This document shows, one piece after another, positions 53,263 to 62,905 of a stretch of 64,000 nt of DNA; within the stretch, counting starts at the first letter, position 1; the number at the start of each line of letters is the position of its first letter. The notes below the pieces were generated by a model. The model did not search any database and was not told the origin of the DNA. It saw only the letters and a list, made by a program, of their open reading frames with translations. Source of the stretch: Streptomyces mayonensis (GTDB lineage: Bacteria > Actinomycetota > Actinomycetes > Streptomycetales > Streptomycetaceae); the NCBI RefSeq assembly GCF_018982965.1, contig NZ_JACBYP010000001.1, forward strand, positions 1 through 64,000, in the 5' to 3' direction. Made by a program: the position numbers and the translations under genes.

Positions 53263-55046
53263 GGCCTGCGCCAGCTCCGTCCGTCTCGTGCGAGCATCTC
53301 GTCCGCTTCCCGCGGTCCCCAGCCGCCCGACGCGTACTGCGCGGGCTTGTCGTGCGAGGCCCAGTACTCCTCGACCGGATCGAGGATCCGCCAGGACTCC
53401 TCCACCTCCTGGTGGCGCGGGAACAGGTTGGCGTCGCCCAGGAGCACGTCCAGGATCAGCCGTTCGTACGCCTCCGGGCTGGACTCGGTGAAGGACTCGC
53501 CGTAGGCGAAGTCCATCGACACGTCGCGGATCTCCATCGACGTGCCCGGCACCTTCGAGCCGAACCGCACCGTCATGCCCTCGTCGGGCTGGACCCGGAT
53601 CACGATGGCGTTCTCGCCCAGCTCCTCCGTCGCGGTGGAGTCGAAGGGGGAGTGCGGGGCACGCTGGAAGACCACCGCGATCTCCGTGACCCGGCGGCCG
53701 AGCCGCTTGCCGGTGCGCAGGTAGAACGGCACCCCGGCCCAGCGGCGGTTGTCGATCCCCAGCTTGACCGCCGCGTAGGTGTCGGTGGTGGAGGCCGGGT
53801 CGATGCCCTCCTCCTCCAGGTAGCCGGGGACCTGCGCGCCGCCCTGCCAGCCGCCCGCGTACTGCCCGCGCACCGTGTGCTCACCCAGGTCCTGGGGCAG
53901 CCGCACCGCGCGCAGCACCTTCAGCTTCTCGGTGAGCAGCGACGGCGCGTCGAAGGAGGCGGGCTCCTCCATCGCGGTGAGCGCCAGCAGCTGGAGGAGG
54001 TGGTTCTGGATGACGTCGCGGGCGGCGCCGATGCCGTCGTAGTAGCCGGCCCGGCCGCCGATGCCGATGTCCTCGGCCATCGTGATCTGCACGTGGTCGA
54101 CGTAGGACCGGTTCCAGATCGGCTCGTACATCTGGTTGGCGAAGCGCAGCGCCAGGATGTTCTGGACCGTCTCCTTGCCCAGGTAGTGGTCGATCCGGAA
54201 GACCTGCTCCGGGTCGAACACCTCGTGCACCAGCGCGTTCAGGTCGCGGGCGCTGCCCAGGTCGTGGCCGAACGGCTTCTCGATCACCGCGCGGCGCCAG
54301 GAGCCGTCCGGCGCGTCGGTCAGCCCGTGCTTCTTGAGCTGCTGAACGACCTTCGGGAAGAACTTCGGCGGCACGGAGAGGTAGAAGGCGTAGTTGCCGC
54401 TGGTGCCGCGCGAGGCGTCCAGCTCCTCCACGGCCCCCCGCAGCTGGTCGAACGCGTGGTCGTCGTCGAAGTCGCCGGGGATGAAGCGCATGCCCTCGGA
54501 GAGCTGCTGCCAGACCTCCTCGCGGAACGGCGTGCGCGCGTGCTCCCTGACCGCGTCGTGCACCACCTCGGCGAAGTCCTGGTCCTCCCAGTCCCGGCGG
54601 GCGAAGCCGACCAGCGAGAAGCCGGGCGGCAGCAGACCGCGGTTGGCCAGGTCGTACACGGCGGGCATCAGCTTGCGGCGGGACAGGTCGCCCGTGACGC
54701 CGAAGATGACCAGGCCGGACGGGCCCGCGATACGGGGCAGACGGCGGTCCTGGGGATCGCGCAGGGGGTTGCTCCAGTCGAGCGGTGCCACCGGCTCCTC
54801 GGCCCTCGCGCCCGCGCTCCCGCTCTTCGCCCCCTTGGCGGCACGGGCGGTCCGGGACTTCTTCGCGCCCCGGGCGCCCTTGGCCGGTCCGGACGCCTCG
54901 GCCGCGTCGGCGGTCCGTGCCTGCAGGGCCTCCTCGGCCTCCTCGGCGTGCAGCGGCCCCGCGGCCTCCCGGGCCGTCCGCGCCTCCTTGGCTTCCTTCG
55001 TCGCCTTGGTCTCGCGGACCGTCGTAGCGGGAAGCTCCTCGCTCAT
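53259..55046 (-). CDS. zwf: Glucose-6-phosphate 1-dehydrogenase with long N-terminal extension
   Basis: ATG 55046 overlaps the tal stop (ATGA); 595 residues against about 510 for the family. The first 85 residues are Ala/Lys/Glu/Arg-rich ([33 protein letters not shown]) and likely helical or disordered. The enzyme begins at [19 protein letters not shown] loop [12 protein letters not shown], active site [13 protein letters not shown], and [10 protein letters not shown]. An internal GTG with GAGGAG (near 54788) could give a normal-length form. First, NADPH-making step of the pentose phosphate pathway. Confidence 0.93.
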   Translation of the reverse strand: MSEELPATTVRETKATKEAKEARTAREAAGPLHAEEAEEALQARTADAAEASGPAKGARGAKKSRTARAAKGAKSGSAGARAEEPVAPLDWSNPLRDPQDRRLPRIAGPSGLVIFGVTGDLSRRKLMPAVYDLANRGLLPPGFSLVGFARRDWEDQDFAEVVHDAVREHARTPFREEVWQQLSEGMRFIPGDFDDDHAFDQLRGAVEELDASRGTSGNYAFYLSVPPKFFPKVVQQLKKHGLTDAPDGSWRRAVIEKPFGHDLGSARDLNALVHEVFDPEQVFRIDHYLGKETVQNILALRFANQMYEPIWNRSYVDHVQITMAEDIGIGGRAGYYDGIGAARDVIQNHLLQLLALTAMEEPASFDAPSLLTEKLKVLRAVRLPQDLGEHTVRGQYAGGWQGGAQVPGYLEEEGIDPASTTDTYAAVKLGIDNRRWAGVPFYLRTGKRLGRRVTEIAVVFQRAPHSPFDSTATEELGENAIVIRVQPDEGMTVRFGSKVPGTSMEIRDVSMDFAYGESFTESSPEAYERLILDVLLGDANLFPRHQEVEESWRILDPVEEYWASHDKPAQYASGGWGPREADEMLARDGRSWRRP

Positions 55047-56212
55047 TCCCCGTCAACTCCCTTGCTGTCGAGGGACTTCGTCACGGCGGCGAGCAGGTCC
55101 TGCCAGGCCGCCTCGAACTTCGCCACGCCCTCCTGCTCCAGCTGCTCCACCACCTCGTCGTAGGAGATGCCGAGCCGTTCCACGGCCGCGAGGTCGGCCC
55201 GGGCCTGGGCGTACCCGCCGGTGACCGTGTCGCCCCGGACCTCGCCGTGATCGGCGGCGGCGTCCAGGGTGGCCTCCGGCATCGTGTTCACGGTGCCGGG
55301 AGCGACCAGCTCCTCCACGTACAGGGTGTCCCGGAATGCCGGGTCCTTCACACCGGTGGACGCCCACAGGGGGCGCTGGGGGTTGGCGCGGGCACCGGTG
55401 AGGGCGGTGAAGCGGTCGCCCGCGAAGACGTTCTCGTACGCCTCGTAGGCCAGGCGCGCGTTGGCCAGGGCCGCCCGGCCGCGCAGGGCGCGGGCCTCGT
55501 CCGTGCCCAGCAGCGTCAGACGCTTGTCGATCTCGCTGTCGACACGGGAGACGAAGAAGGAGGCCACGGAGTGGATGCCGGACAGGTCGAGCCCGGCGGC
55601 CCGCGCCTTCTCCAGACCCGCGAGATAGGCGTCCATGACCTCGCGGTAGCGCTCCAGGGAGAAGATCAGCGTGACGTTGACGCTGATGCCGGCGCCGACG
55701 ACCTCGGTGATCGCCGGAAGGCCCGCCTTCGTCGCCGGTATCTTGATCATCACGTTGGGCCGGTCGACCAGCCAGGCCAGCTGCCCGGCCTCGGCGACCG
55801 TGGCCCGCGTGTCGTGGGCGAGCCGCGGGTCGACCTCGATGGAGACCCGGCCGTCCCGGCCGCCGGTCGCGTCGTACACCTCGCGCAGCACGTCGGCGGC
55901 GGCACGGACGTCGGCGGTGGTCATCATGCGGACCGCCTCGTCGACGGCGACGCCCCGGACGGCGAGGTCGGCGAGCTGCTCCTCGTAGCCCTCGCCGGAG
56001 CCGATCGCGGCCTGGAAGATCGACGGGTTGGTGGTGACGCCGACGACGTTCCTCGTCCTGATCAGCCCGGCCAGGCTGCCGGACTCGATCCGCCGCCGCG
56101 ACAGGTCGTCGAGCCAGACGGAGACACCCTGGTCGGCCAGGCGCCGCAGGGCTCCCACCGGTGCTGTCGCGGGCGCGGACCCGGTGGCGGTTGTATCGGT
56201 CACAGTGATCAT
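55043..56212 (-). CDS. tal: Transaldolase
   Basis: ATG 56212; 389 residues, the actinobacterial/cyanobacterial long class. [13 protein letters not shown] (family signature 1), Schiff-base Lys in [15 protein letters not shown], and [18 protein letters not shown]. Moves a dihydroxyacetone unit between sedoheptulose 7-phosphate and glyceraldehyde 3-phosphate. It starts 46 bp after tkt and overlaps zwf by 4 nt. Confidence 0.95.
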   Translation of the reverse strand: MITVTDTTATGSAPATAPVGALRRLADQGVSVWLDDLSRRRIESGSLAGLIRTRNVVGVTTNPSIFQAAIGSGEGYEEQLADLAVRGVAVDEAVRMMTTADVRAAADVLREVYDATGGRDGRVSIEVDPRLAHDTRATVAEAGQLAWLVDRPNVMIKIPATKAGLPAITEVVGAGISVNVTLIFSLERYREVMDAYLAGLEKARAAGLDLSGIHSVASFFVSRVDSEIDKRLTLLGTDEARALRGRAALANARLAYEAYENVFAGDRFTALTGARANPQRPLWASTGVKDPAFRDTLYVEELVAPGTVNTMPEATLDAAADHGEVRGDTVTGGYAQARADLAAVERLGISYDEVVEQLEQEGVAKFEAAWQDLLAAVTKSLDSKGVDGE

Positions 56213-56258
56213 CTTCTCTTTCTGCTTCGCAGGCTTGGCGGGGTTCGCAGGGCGGGCT

Positions 56259-58355
56259 TCAGCCGCGGGCGGCGGCCAGGGACTCCCGGGCGGCGGCGGC
56301 CACGTGCTCGGCGGTGAAGCCGAAGGCGGTGAACAGGGTCTTCGCGTCGGCGGAGGCGCCGAAGTGCTCCAGGGAGACGATGCGGCCCGCGTCCCCGACG
56401 TACTTGTGCCAGGTCAGGCCGATCCCCGCCTCCACCGCGACCCGGGCCCGCACGGCCGGCGGCAGCACGCTGTCGCGGTACTCGCGCGGCTGCTCCTCGA
56501 ACCACTCGACGGACGGCATCGACACCACGCGGGTGGGCGTGCCCTCCGCCTCCAGGGCCTCCCGGGCCGCCACGGCCAGCTGGACCTCGGAGCCGGTGGC
56601 GATCAGGACGACGTCCGGGTCGCCGGCGGAGGCGTCGGCGAGGACGTAGCCGCCCCGGGCCGCGTCCGGGTTCGGTTCGTACACGGGCACGCCCTGACGA
56701 GTGAGGGCGAGGCCGTGCGGGGCCGGATCGGCGGAGTGCCGCCGGAGGATCTCGGCCCACACGGTCGCGGTCTCGTTGGCGTCGGCCGGGCGGACCACGT
56801 TCAGACCCGGGATCGCGCGCAGCGAGGCCAGGTGCTCGACCGGCTGGTGGGTGGGGCCGTCCTCGCCGAGCCCGACGGAGTCGTGCGTCCACACGTACGT
56901 CACCGGCAGCTGCATCAGCGCCGACATGCGCACCGCGTTGCGCATGTAGTCGGAGAACACCAGAAACGTTCCGCCGTAGACACGGGTGTTGCCGTGCAGC
57001 GCGATGCCGTTCATCTCGGCGGCCATCGAGAACTCGCGGATGCCGAAGTGGACCGTGCGGCCGTACGGGTCGGCCTCCGGCAGCGGGTTGTCCGCCGGGA
57101 GGAAGGACGACGTCTTGTCGATCGTCGTGTTGTTCGAGCCGGCCAGGTCGGCCGAGCCGCCCCACAGCTCCGGCAGCACCGGGCCGAGGGCCTGGAGCAC
57201 CTTCCCGGAGGCGGCGCGGGTGGCGACGGACTTCCCGGTCTCGAACACCGGCAGGGCGTCCGCCCAGCCCTCCGGCAGCAGGCCCGCCACGACGCGGTCG
57301 AACAGCGCCGCGCGCTCCGGGGCCGCGTCGCGCCAGGCGGCGATCCGCCTGTGCCACGCGGCGTGCGCCTCGGCACCCCGGTCCAGGGCCCGGCGGGTGT
57401 GGGCGAGCACCTCGTCGGAGACCTCGAAGGAGCGCTCCGGGTCGAGGCCGAGGACGCGCTTGGTCGCGGCGACCTCCTCCGCGCCGAGGGCGGATCCGTG
57501 GGAGGCCTCGGTGTTCCGGGCGTTCGGCGCGGGCCAGGCGATGATCGTGCGCATGGCGATGACGGAGGGGCGTCCGGTCTCGGCCTTCGCCGCCGTCAGC
57601 GCCGCGTACAGCGCGTGCACGTCGACGTCGCCGTCCTCGGCGGGCTCGATGCGCTGCGTGTGCCAGCCGTAGGCCTCGTACCGCTTCAGCACGTCCTCGG
57701 AGAACGCGGTCGCGGTGTCGCCCTCGATGGAGATGTGGTTGTCGTCGTAGAGGAGGACGAGGTTGCCGAGGCGCTGGTGACCGGCCAACGAGGACGCCTC
57801 GGCGGAGACGCCCTCCTGGAGGTCGCCGTCGCTGACGACCGCCCAGACCGTGTGGTCGAAGGGGGACTCGCCCGCCGGGGCCTCCGGGTCGAACAGGCCG
57901 CGCTCGTAGCGGGCGGCCATCGCCATGCCCACCGCGTTGGCGACACCCTGGCCCAGCGGACCGGTCGTCGTCTCCACACCCGCGGTGTGCCCGTACTCGG
58001 GGTGGCCGGGCGTCTTCGAGCCGTGCGTGCGGAACGCCCTGAGGTCGTCGAGGCCCAGTTCGTACCCGGCGAGGTGGAGCTGCGTGTAGAGGGTCAGCGA
58101 GGTGTGGCCGGGGGAGAGGACGAAGCGGTCACGGCCGGTCCACTCGGGGTCCGCGGGGTCGTGCCGCATCACCTTCTGAAAGATCGTGTACGCCGCCGGG
58201 GCGAGGGCCATCGCCGTCCCCGGATGGCCGTTGCCCACCTTCTGCACGGCGTCGGCCGCCAGGACACGGGCGGTGTCGACGGCACGCCGGTCGAGTCCGG
58301 TCCATTCGAAGCGGTCCGCGCTGTCCACTGTCCGCGTGCTCGTCTGCGTACTCAT
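56259..58355 (-). CDS. tkt: Transketolase
   Basis: ATG 58355 ([10 protein letters not shown]) with GAGGA 10 nt upstream; TTG 58361 is an in-frame alternative. 698 residues, full length. Thiamine diphosphate motif GDGDLQEG-like ([20 protein letters not shown] ... DDNHIS), N-terminal [18 protein letters not shown], and the second domain [20 protein letters not shown]. Transfers two-carbon units in the non-oxidative pentose phosphate branch. First gene of the operon; its predicted promoter contains a palindrome shared with the divergent AraC gene's upstream region. Confidence 0.95.
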   Translation of the reverse strand: MSTQTSTRTVDSADRFEWTGLDRRAVDTARVLAADAVQKVGNGHPGTAMALAPAAYTIFQKVMRHDPADPEWTGRDRFVLSPGHTSLTLYTQLHLAGYELGLDDLRAFRTHGSKTPGHPEYGHTAGVETTTGPLGQGVANAVGMAMAARYERGLFDPEAPAGESPFDHTVWAVVSDGDLQEGVSAEASSLAGHQRLGNLVLLYDDNHISIEGDTATAFSEDVLKRYEAYGWHTQRIEPAEDGDVDVHALYAALTAAKAETGRPSVIAMRTIIAWPAPNARNTEASHGSALGAEEVAATKRVLGLDPERSFEVSDEVLAHTRRALDRGAEAHAAWHRRIAAWRDAAPERAALFDRVVAGLLPEGWADALPVFETGKSVATRAASGKVLQALGPVLPELWGGSADLAGSNNTTIDKTSSFLPADNPLPEADPYGRTVHFGIREFSMAAEMNGIALHGNTRVYGGTFLVFSDYMRNAVRMSALMQLPVTYVWTHDSVGLGEDGPTHQPVEHLASLRAIPGLNVVRPADANETATVWAEILRRHSADPAPHGLALTRQGVPVYEPNPDAARGGYVLADASAGDPDVVLIATGSEVQLAVAAREALEAEGTPTRVVSMPSVEWFEEQPREYRDSVLPPAVRARVAVEAGIGLTWHKYVGDAGRIVSLEHFGASADAKTLFTAFGFTAEHVAAAARESLAAARG

Positions 58356-58403
58356 CTTCAAGAAATCCTCGATCGAAGCGGAGGAACTGACCTGACGCGT
58401 TCA

Positions 58404-58432
58404 AGATTAAAAGTCTGACTTTTGAGAGTGAA
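58404..58432 (-). promoter_or_regulatory. Predicted tkt operon promoter
   Basis: On the minus strand TTCACT (58432-58427) and TAATCT (58409-58404) are 17 bp apart, placing the start about 40 nt before the tkt ATG. It is an unusually AT-rich patch for this window. Confidence 0.5.
58409..58423. promoter_or_regulatory. Palindrome within the tkt promoter
   Basis: AAAAGTCTGACTTTT is a perfect 7-1-7 palindrome lying in the -35/-10 spacer and touching the -10. A bound regulator would block transcription of the pentose phosphate operon. Confidence 0.65.
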
Positions 58433-58512
58433 GGTTGCGGTGTGCCAGCCTGTGGTGAAACTGGGACACGCCCCGGCCCCGGGGCGCGCGGGCGGGACGG
58501 CACGAGTAGGAC

Positions 58513-59448
58513 ATGGCGGACGAACACACTCAAGACGGCGGCCTCGCGGGCGACGACCGCGGTTCCGAGGGGGGCGGCGACGGGATCAGAACGTTCCCCT
58601 TCCCGGTCGATCTCAGCCTCCTCGGCGTCGGCATGCAGGTGGGGCCCATGGGCTCCGGCCGCACCTGGCACGCGCAGGCCCCGCTGCGCCGCGTGCACCG
58701 CATCGACTTCCACGTCGTCATGCTCTTCACCGGCGGACCGGTCCGTCACATGATCGACTTCGCCGAGTACGAGGCGACGGCCGGCGAGCTGCTGTGGATC
58801 CGTCCGGGCCAGGTCCACCGCTTCTCGCCGGAGCGCGAGTACCGCGGAACGGTGCTGACCATGCAGCCCGGCTTCCTGCCCAGAGCCACCGTGGAGGCCA
58901 CCGGCCTCTACCGCTACGACCTGCCGCCACTGCTCCGCCCCGACCCGGCACGGCTCGCGGGGCTGACGGCCTCCCTCGACCAGTTGCGGCGCGAGTACGA
59001 GGATGCGACCACGCTGCCGCTCAGCCTGCACACCGCCGTACTGCGCCACACGCTCTCCGCGTTCCTGCTGCGCCTCGCCCACCTCGCGGCCGACGCGGAC
59101 CGGGCGCGGGGGCGGGTGGACACGCCGGGGGACCGCACATTCGTCCTGTTCCGGGAGGCGGTCGAGCGGGGCTTCGCCACCAACCACAGCGTCAGCGCCT
59201 ACGCCGACGCGCTCGGTTACTCCCGCCGCACGCTCGTCCGCGCGGTCCGCGCCGCCACCGGCGAGACACCCAAGGGCTTCATCGACAAGCGGGTCGTCCT
59301 GGAGGCCAAGCGCCTCCTCGCCCACACGGAGATGCCGATCGGGCGGGTCGGCGCGGCGGTCGGTTTCCCGGACGCGGCGAACTTTTCCAAGTTCTTCCAG
59401 CAGCACACGGACCAGACACCGGCGGTGTTCCGAGCGGAACTGCGCTGA
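58513..59448 (+). CDS. AraC-family regulator
   Basis: ATG 58513; 311 residues. An N-terminal cupin-like sensor (about 40-130: LLWIRPGQVHRFS, VLTMQPGF) precedes two helix-turn-helix units at 215-311 (NHSVSAYADALGYSRRTLVR; PIGRVGAAVGFPDAANFSKF). The first 35 residues are Gly/Asp-rich and disordered. It is divergent from the pentose phosphate operon, so it may regulate it, though AraC proteins usually bind direct rather than inverted repeats, and the GH16 gene is also nearby. Confidence 0.9.
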   Translation: MADEHTQDGGLAGDDRGSEGGGDGIRTFPFPVDLSLLGVGMQVGPMGSGRTWHAQAPLRRVHRIDFHVVMLFTGGPVRHMIDFAEYEATAGELLWIRPGQVHRFSPEREYRGTVLTMQPGFLPRATVEATGLYRYDLPPLLRPDPARLAGLTASLDQLRREYEDATTLPLSLHTAVLRHTLSAFLLRLAHLAADADRARGRVDTPGDRTFVLFREAVERGFATNHSVSAYADALGYSRRTLVRAVRAATGETPKGFIDKRVVLEAKRLLAHTEMPIGRVGAAVGFPDAANFSKFFQQHTDQTPAVFRAELR

Positions 59449-59519
59449 GCGGGGCCCGCGCGCGGGCGTCGGGGGTGTGGGGCCCGTGCGCGGAGGCCGC
59501 GCGGAGGCCGGGTACGGCG

Positions 59520-59551
59520 AAGGGGGCTCCACGCGCGCGTGGAGCCCCCTT
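59520..59551. terminator. Bidirectional terminator, perfect 16-bp arms
   Basis: AAGGGGGCTCCACGCG (59520-59535) is followed at once by its exact complement in reverse, CGCGTGGAGCCCCCTT (59536-59551). It lies between the convergent AraC and GH16 genes. Confidence 0.85.
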
Positions 59552-59595
59552 TCGCCCTCCTGCGGGGCCGCGACGCCGGTGTGCCGGCCGGTTGT

Positions 59596-60996
59596 TCAGC
59601 GGCCGAAGCTGAACCAGTTGACGTTCACGAAGTCGGCCGGCTGACCGCTGCTGAAGGTCAGGTACACGTCGTGCGTGCCGGTCACGGGCGTGATGTTCGC
59701 CGGAACCGTGCGCCAGGACTGCCAGCCGCCCGTGTTGCCCACGGCGAAGCTGCCGACCGGCGTGGCGGTGCGGCTGTCCAGGCGCACCTCCACCAGGCCG
59801 CTGACACCGGCGGCCGCGCCGCTCGCCACCCGGGCCTTGAACTGCGTCGCCGCGGTCGAACCGAACTTCACGCCCTTGTACTGGACCCAGTCGCCGTTCG
59901 CCAGCGCGCCGAGGTTGCTCCCGCCGCCCGAGTCCGAGCTGCCCTCGGTCAGCGTGCCGGACTGGGCGTCGTACGACTCGGCCTCGACGGCGCTGTACGC
60001 GTCACGGTCACCGCCGGTCGGCGGCGGTGTGGTACCGCTCCCACCGGCCGACAGGACCTGGACGTAGTCCACGAGCATCGAGTGGCCGGGCTGCGTGGCG
60101 CCGTCCGGGCCACCGCCGAAGGCGTCCGGGAAGCCGCCGCCCATCGCCACGTTGAGAATGATGAAGTAGCCGTGGTCGGTGGCGTTCGCCCACGTCGTCG
60201 CGTCGACCTGGTTGGCGCGGACGGTGTGGTAGTTGATGCCGTCGACGTAGAAGCGGATCTCCTCCACGCCCGTCGAACGGTCCCACTCCACCCCGTAGGT
60301 GTGGAAGCCCGCCTGGCAGGTGGCGCCGGGACAGGCCCTGCTGCCGCCGATGCCGGTGGTCTCGTTGCACGGGCCGCCGGGGGAGGTGCCGCAGTGCAGC
60401 GTCGACCAGACCGTGTTGAGGCCCTGGGTGTTCTCCATGATGTCGATCTCGCCGACGCCGGGCCAGTTCCAGTAGTTGCCCCGGTAGGGCGAACCGAGCA
60501 TCCAGAACGCCGGCCAGTAGCCCCTGGCCGCGGTCCCGGTGACGTTCGGGACCTGGATGCGCGCCTCCACGCGCAGCTTGCCGCCGGCCGGGGGCTCGAA
60601 GTCGGCGCGCCTGGTCTCGATACGGCCCGACGTCCAGTTGCCCGCGCCGTCGCGCTGCGGGGTGATGCGGAGGTTGCCGCTGCCGTCCAGCGAGACGTTG
60701 CTCGGCGACGAGGTCATCGTCTCGATCTCGCCGGTGCCCCAGTTGGCGGGGCCGCCGGGGTACGAGGTGCCGGTGTCGTACTGCCAGTCGGCCGTGTTCA
60801 CGCCCGACCCGGCGGCTCCGTCGAAGTCGTCCGCGAAGACCTGCGTCCAGCCGGACGGGGGCGGTGGGACGCTGGCGCCGGCGGACGGGCCGGTCGCCAC
60901 CGTCGCCGCCGCGGCGAGGCCGAGCGTGCCGACGACGGCCACCAGTGCCCGGCGCAGCGGCCGGCGTCTGGGCGGGTTACCGGAAGTCTCTCTCAT
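59596..60996 (-). CDS. Secreted GH16 endo-beta-1,3-glucanase with CBM6
   Basis: ATG 60996; 466 residues. Signal peptide with RRRPLRRALVAVVGTLGLAA, cut near SAGAS (about residue 42). The GH16 domain (about 48-320) has GEIDIMEN, giving Glu183 nucleophile, Asp185 and Glu188 acid/base, plus GYWPAFWMLGS and FHTYGVEWDRS typical of laminarinases. A Gly/Thr/Pro linker then leads to a CBM6-type carbohydrate-binding module (about 332-466: AYSAVEAESYDAQSG, ALANGDWVQYKGV, VNVNWFSFGR). Degrades laminarin or fungal cell-wall beta-1,3-glucan outside the cell. Confidence 0.92.
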   Translation of the reverse strand: MRETSGNPPRRRPLRRALVAVVGTLGLAAAATVATGPSAGASVPPPPSGWTQVFADDFDGAAGSGVNTADWQYDTGTSYPGGPANWGTGEIETMTSSPSNVSLDGSGNLRITPQRDGAGNWTSGRIETRRADFEPPAGGKLRVEARIQVPNVTGTAARGYWPAFWMLGSPYRGNYWNWPGVGEIDIMENTQGLNTVWSTLHCGTSPGGPCNETTGIGGSRACPGATCQAGFHTYGVEWDRSTGVEEIRFYVDGINYHTVRANQVDATTWANATDHGYFIILNVAMGGGFPDAFGGGPDGATQPGHSMLVDYVQVLSAGGSGTTPPPTGGDRDAYSAVEAESYDAQSGTLTEGSSDSGGGSNLGALANGDWVQYKGVKFGSTAATQFKARVASGAAAGVSGLVEVRLDSRTATPVGSFAVGNTGGWQSWRTVPANITPVTGTHDVYLTFSSGQPADFVNVNWFSFGR

Positions 60997-61063
60997 GCGG
61001 GGGTCGCCTCTCGGAGGGGGAGTGGGAAGCGGTACGCCCCGAGGGCGCTCCGTGGGGAGTTGC

Positions 61064-61077
61064 TGAGAGCGCTCTCA
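61064..61077. promoter_or_regulatory. LacI-type operator of the GH16 gene
   Basis: TGAGAGCGCTCTCA is a perfect 14-bp palindrome with the GAGCGCTC core of CebR-type boxes, 9 nt below the predicted -10. Confidence 0.75.
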
Positions 61078-61086
61078 GAGTGCGGC

Positions 61087-61116
61087 CAATGTGCTCTGCG
61101 CCGCAGCCGCCGTCAA
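61087..61116 (-). promoter_or_regulatory. Predicted promoter of the GH16 gene
   Basis: Minus strand TTGACG (61116-61111) and ACATTG (61092-61087) with an 18-bp spacer, start expected near 61080. The same -35, spacer length and operator distance occur at the GH55-type gene. Confidence 0.55.
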
Positions 61117-61221
61117 GAGGTGAAGCCGAGAAACTCCTTGCTGCGCAGGGGAGTTCGGCCCGTGAACGTCATGTACGTCCGCGAACGTGCCGGACGGGCG
61201 CGGGTGGCCGTCGTCAGTCTT

Positions 61222-61295
61222 GGAGGGAAAAGGGAGGGGGAGAAGGGAGGAAGGGGAGAGGGAGGAGAGGAGAGAGGGGGGAGGAGGGGAGAAGG
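61222..61295 (+). repeat. 74-nt uninterrupted purine tract
   Basis: Only A and G occur from 61222 to 61295, with many GGG and GGGG runs. It lies between the divergent GH16 and GH4 genes. Elsewhere in 61117-61482 I see no supported gene. Confidence 0.9.
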
Positions 61296-61482
61296 CCGGA
61301 ACGGGCGCCGTGGCCTCGCCCCGCCAGGCGGACGTGCCATGATCGGCGTCGGACCGATTGGTGCGGTCGGGCCGGTGCGGTCGCGCAGGTGACGGTCGCG
61401 TGCGGCCTCGGAGGCGGCGGGCCGGTGCGGCGCGCAGTGGCGGCCGGTGCGGTCGGAGGGCGACGGAAGAAGGGGTGCGGAC

Positions 61483-62820
61483 GTGAGGCTGACGATTCTG
61501 GGCGGCGGCGGGTTCCGGGTGCCGCTCGTGTACGGGGCACTGCTCCGGGACCGCGCCGAGGGGCGCGTGACCCGCGTGGTCCTGCACGACCTGGACGCCG
61601 CCCGGCTGTCGGCGGTCGCCCGGGTGCTCGCCGAGCAGGCCGCCGGAGTGCCGGACGCGCCGGAGGTGACGGCGACGACCGACCTCGACGAGGCGCTGCG
61701 CGGCGCCGACTTCGTGTTCTCCGCGATCCGCGTCGGCGGCCTGGAAGGACGGGCCGAGGACGAGCGGGTGGCGCTCGCCGAGGGTGTGCTCGGTCAGGAG
61801 ACGGTCGGCGCGGGCGGCATCGCCTACGGGCTGCGGACCGTCCCGGTCGCCGTCGACATCGCGCGCCGCGTGTCCCGGCTGGCACCGGACGCCTGGGTCA
61901 TCAACTTCACCAACCCCGCCGGTCTCGTCACCGAGGCCATGTCCCGGCACCTCGGCGACCGCGTCATCGGCATCTGCGACTCGCCGGTCGGCCTCGGGCG
62001 CCGCGTCGCGCGCGTGCTGGGCGCCGATCCGGACCGGGCCTGGATCGACTACGTCGGCCTCAACCACCTCGGCTGGCTGCGCGGCCTGCGCGTGGCCGGA
62101 CGCGACCAGCTCCCGCGGCTGCTCGCGGACCCGGAGCTGCTCGGCTCCTTCGAGGAGGGCCGGCTCTTCGGCGCCGAGTGGCTGCGCTCGCTCGGCGCCG
62201 TGCCCAACGAGTACCTGCACTACTACTACTTCAACCGGGAGACCGTCCGCGCCTACCAGGAGGCCGACCGCACCCGCGGCGCCTTCCTGCGCGACCAGCA
62301 GGCCCGTTTCTACGACGAGATGCGCTCGCCCGACGCGCCCGCGCTGGCCACCTGGGACCGCACCCGCGCGGAACGCGAGGCCACCTACATGGCGGAGAAC
62401 CGGGAGACGGCGGGCGCGGGCGAACGCGAGGCCGAGGACCTGTCCGGCGGCTACGAGAACGTGGCGCTGGCCCTCATGCGGGCCGTCGCCCGCAACGAAC
62501 GCACCACCCTGATCCTCAACGTCCGCAACCGCGGGACCCTGTCGGTCCTGGACCCGGACGCCGTGATCGAGGTGCCGTGCCTGGTCGACGCGGACGGCGC
62601 CCACCCGGTGGCCGTCGACCCGCTGCCGGGGCACGCCACCGGACTGGTCTGCGCGGTCAAGGCCGTCGAGCGCGACGTCCTCGCCGCGGCCGAGACGGGC
62701 TCCCGCGAGACGGCCGTACGCGCCTTCGCGCTGCACCCCCTGGTCGATTCGGTGAACGTCGCGCGCCGCCTGGTCGACGGCTACACGGCGGCCCATCCGG
62801 GCCTGACGTACCTGGAGTAG
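61483..62820 (+). CDS. GH4-family NAD-dependent glycosidase (6-phospho-beta-glucosidase-like)
   Basis: GTG 61483 lies 8 nt after AAGGGG; 445 residues. GH4 features: Rossmann start RLTILGGGGFRVPLVYGAL, NFTNPAGLVTEAM, the metal-site Cys in GICDSPVGLGRR, and metal His in GLNHLGWL. GH4 enzymes use NAD and Mn for hydride-transfer hydrolysis of 6-phospho-glycosides; the 6-phospho-beta-glucosidase clade fits best. No PTS genes are nearby, so how phosphorylated substrate arises is unclear and an unphosphorylated glucoside is possible. Its position opposite a beta-1,3-glucanase suggests that it handles the resulting glucosides. Confidence 0.88.
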   Translation: MRLTILGGGGFRVPLVYGALLRDRAEGRVTRVVLHDLDAARLSAVARVLAEQAAGVPDAPEVTATTDLDEALRGADFVFSAIRVGGLEGRAEDERVALAEGVLGQETVGAGGIAYGLRTVPVAVDIARRVSRLAPDAWVINFTNPAGLVTEAMSRHLGDRVIGICDSPVGLGRRVARVLGADPDRAWIDYVGLNHLGWLRGLRVAGRDQLPRLLADPELLGSFEEGRLFGAEWLRSLGAVPNEYLHYYYFNRETVRAYQEADRTRGAFLRDQQARFYDEMRSPDAPALATWDRTRAEREATYMAENRETAGAGEREAEDLSGGYENVALALMRAVARNERTTLILNVRNRGTLSVLDPDAVIEVPCLVDADGAHPVAVDPLPGHATGLVCAVKAVERDVLAAAETGSRETAVRAFALHPLVDSVNVARRLVDGYTAAHPGLTYLE

Positions 62821-62905
62821 GCCCGCGCGCACGTCGGCGACAGGGCCGGTGGCCGGACGGTTCCCCCGGCGCGGAGGGAACCGTCCGATCGCGTTGCCGA
62901 GTCCG

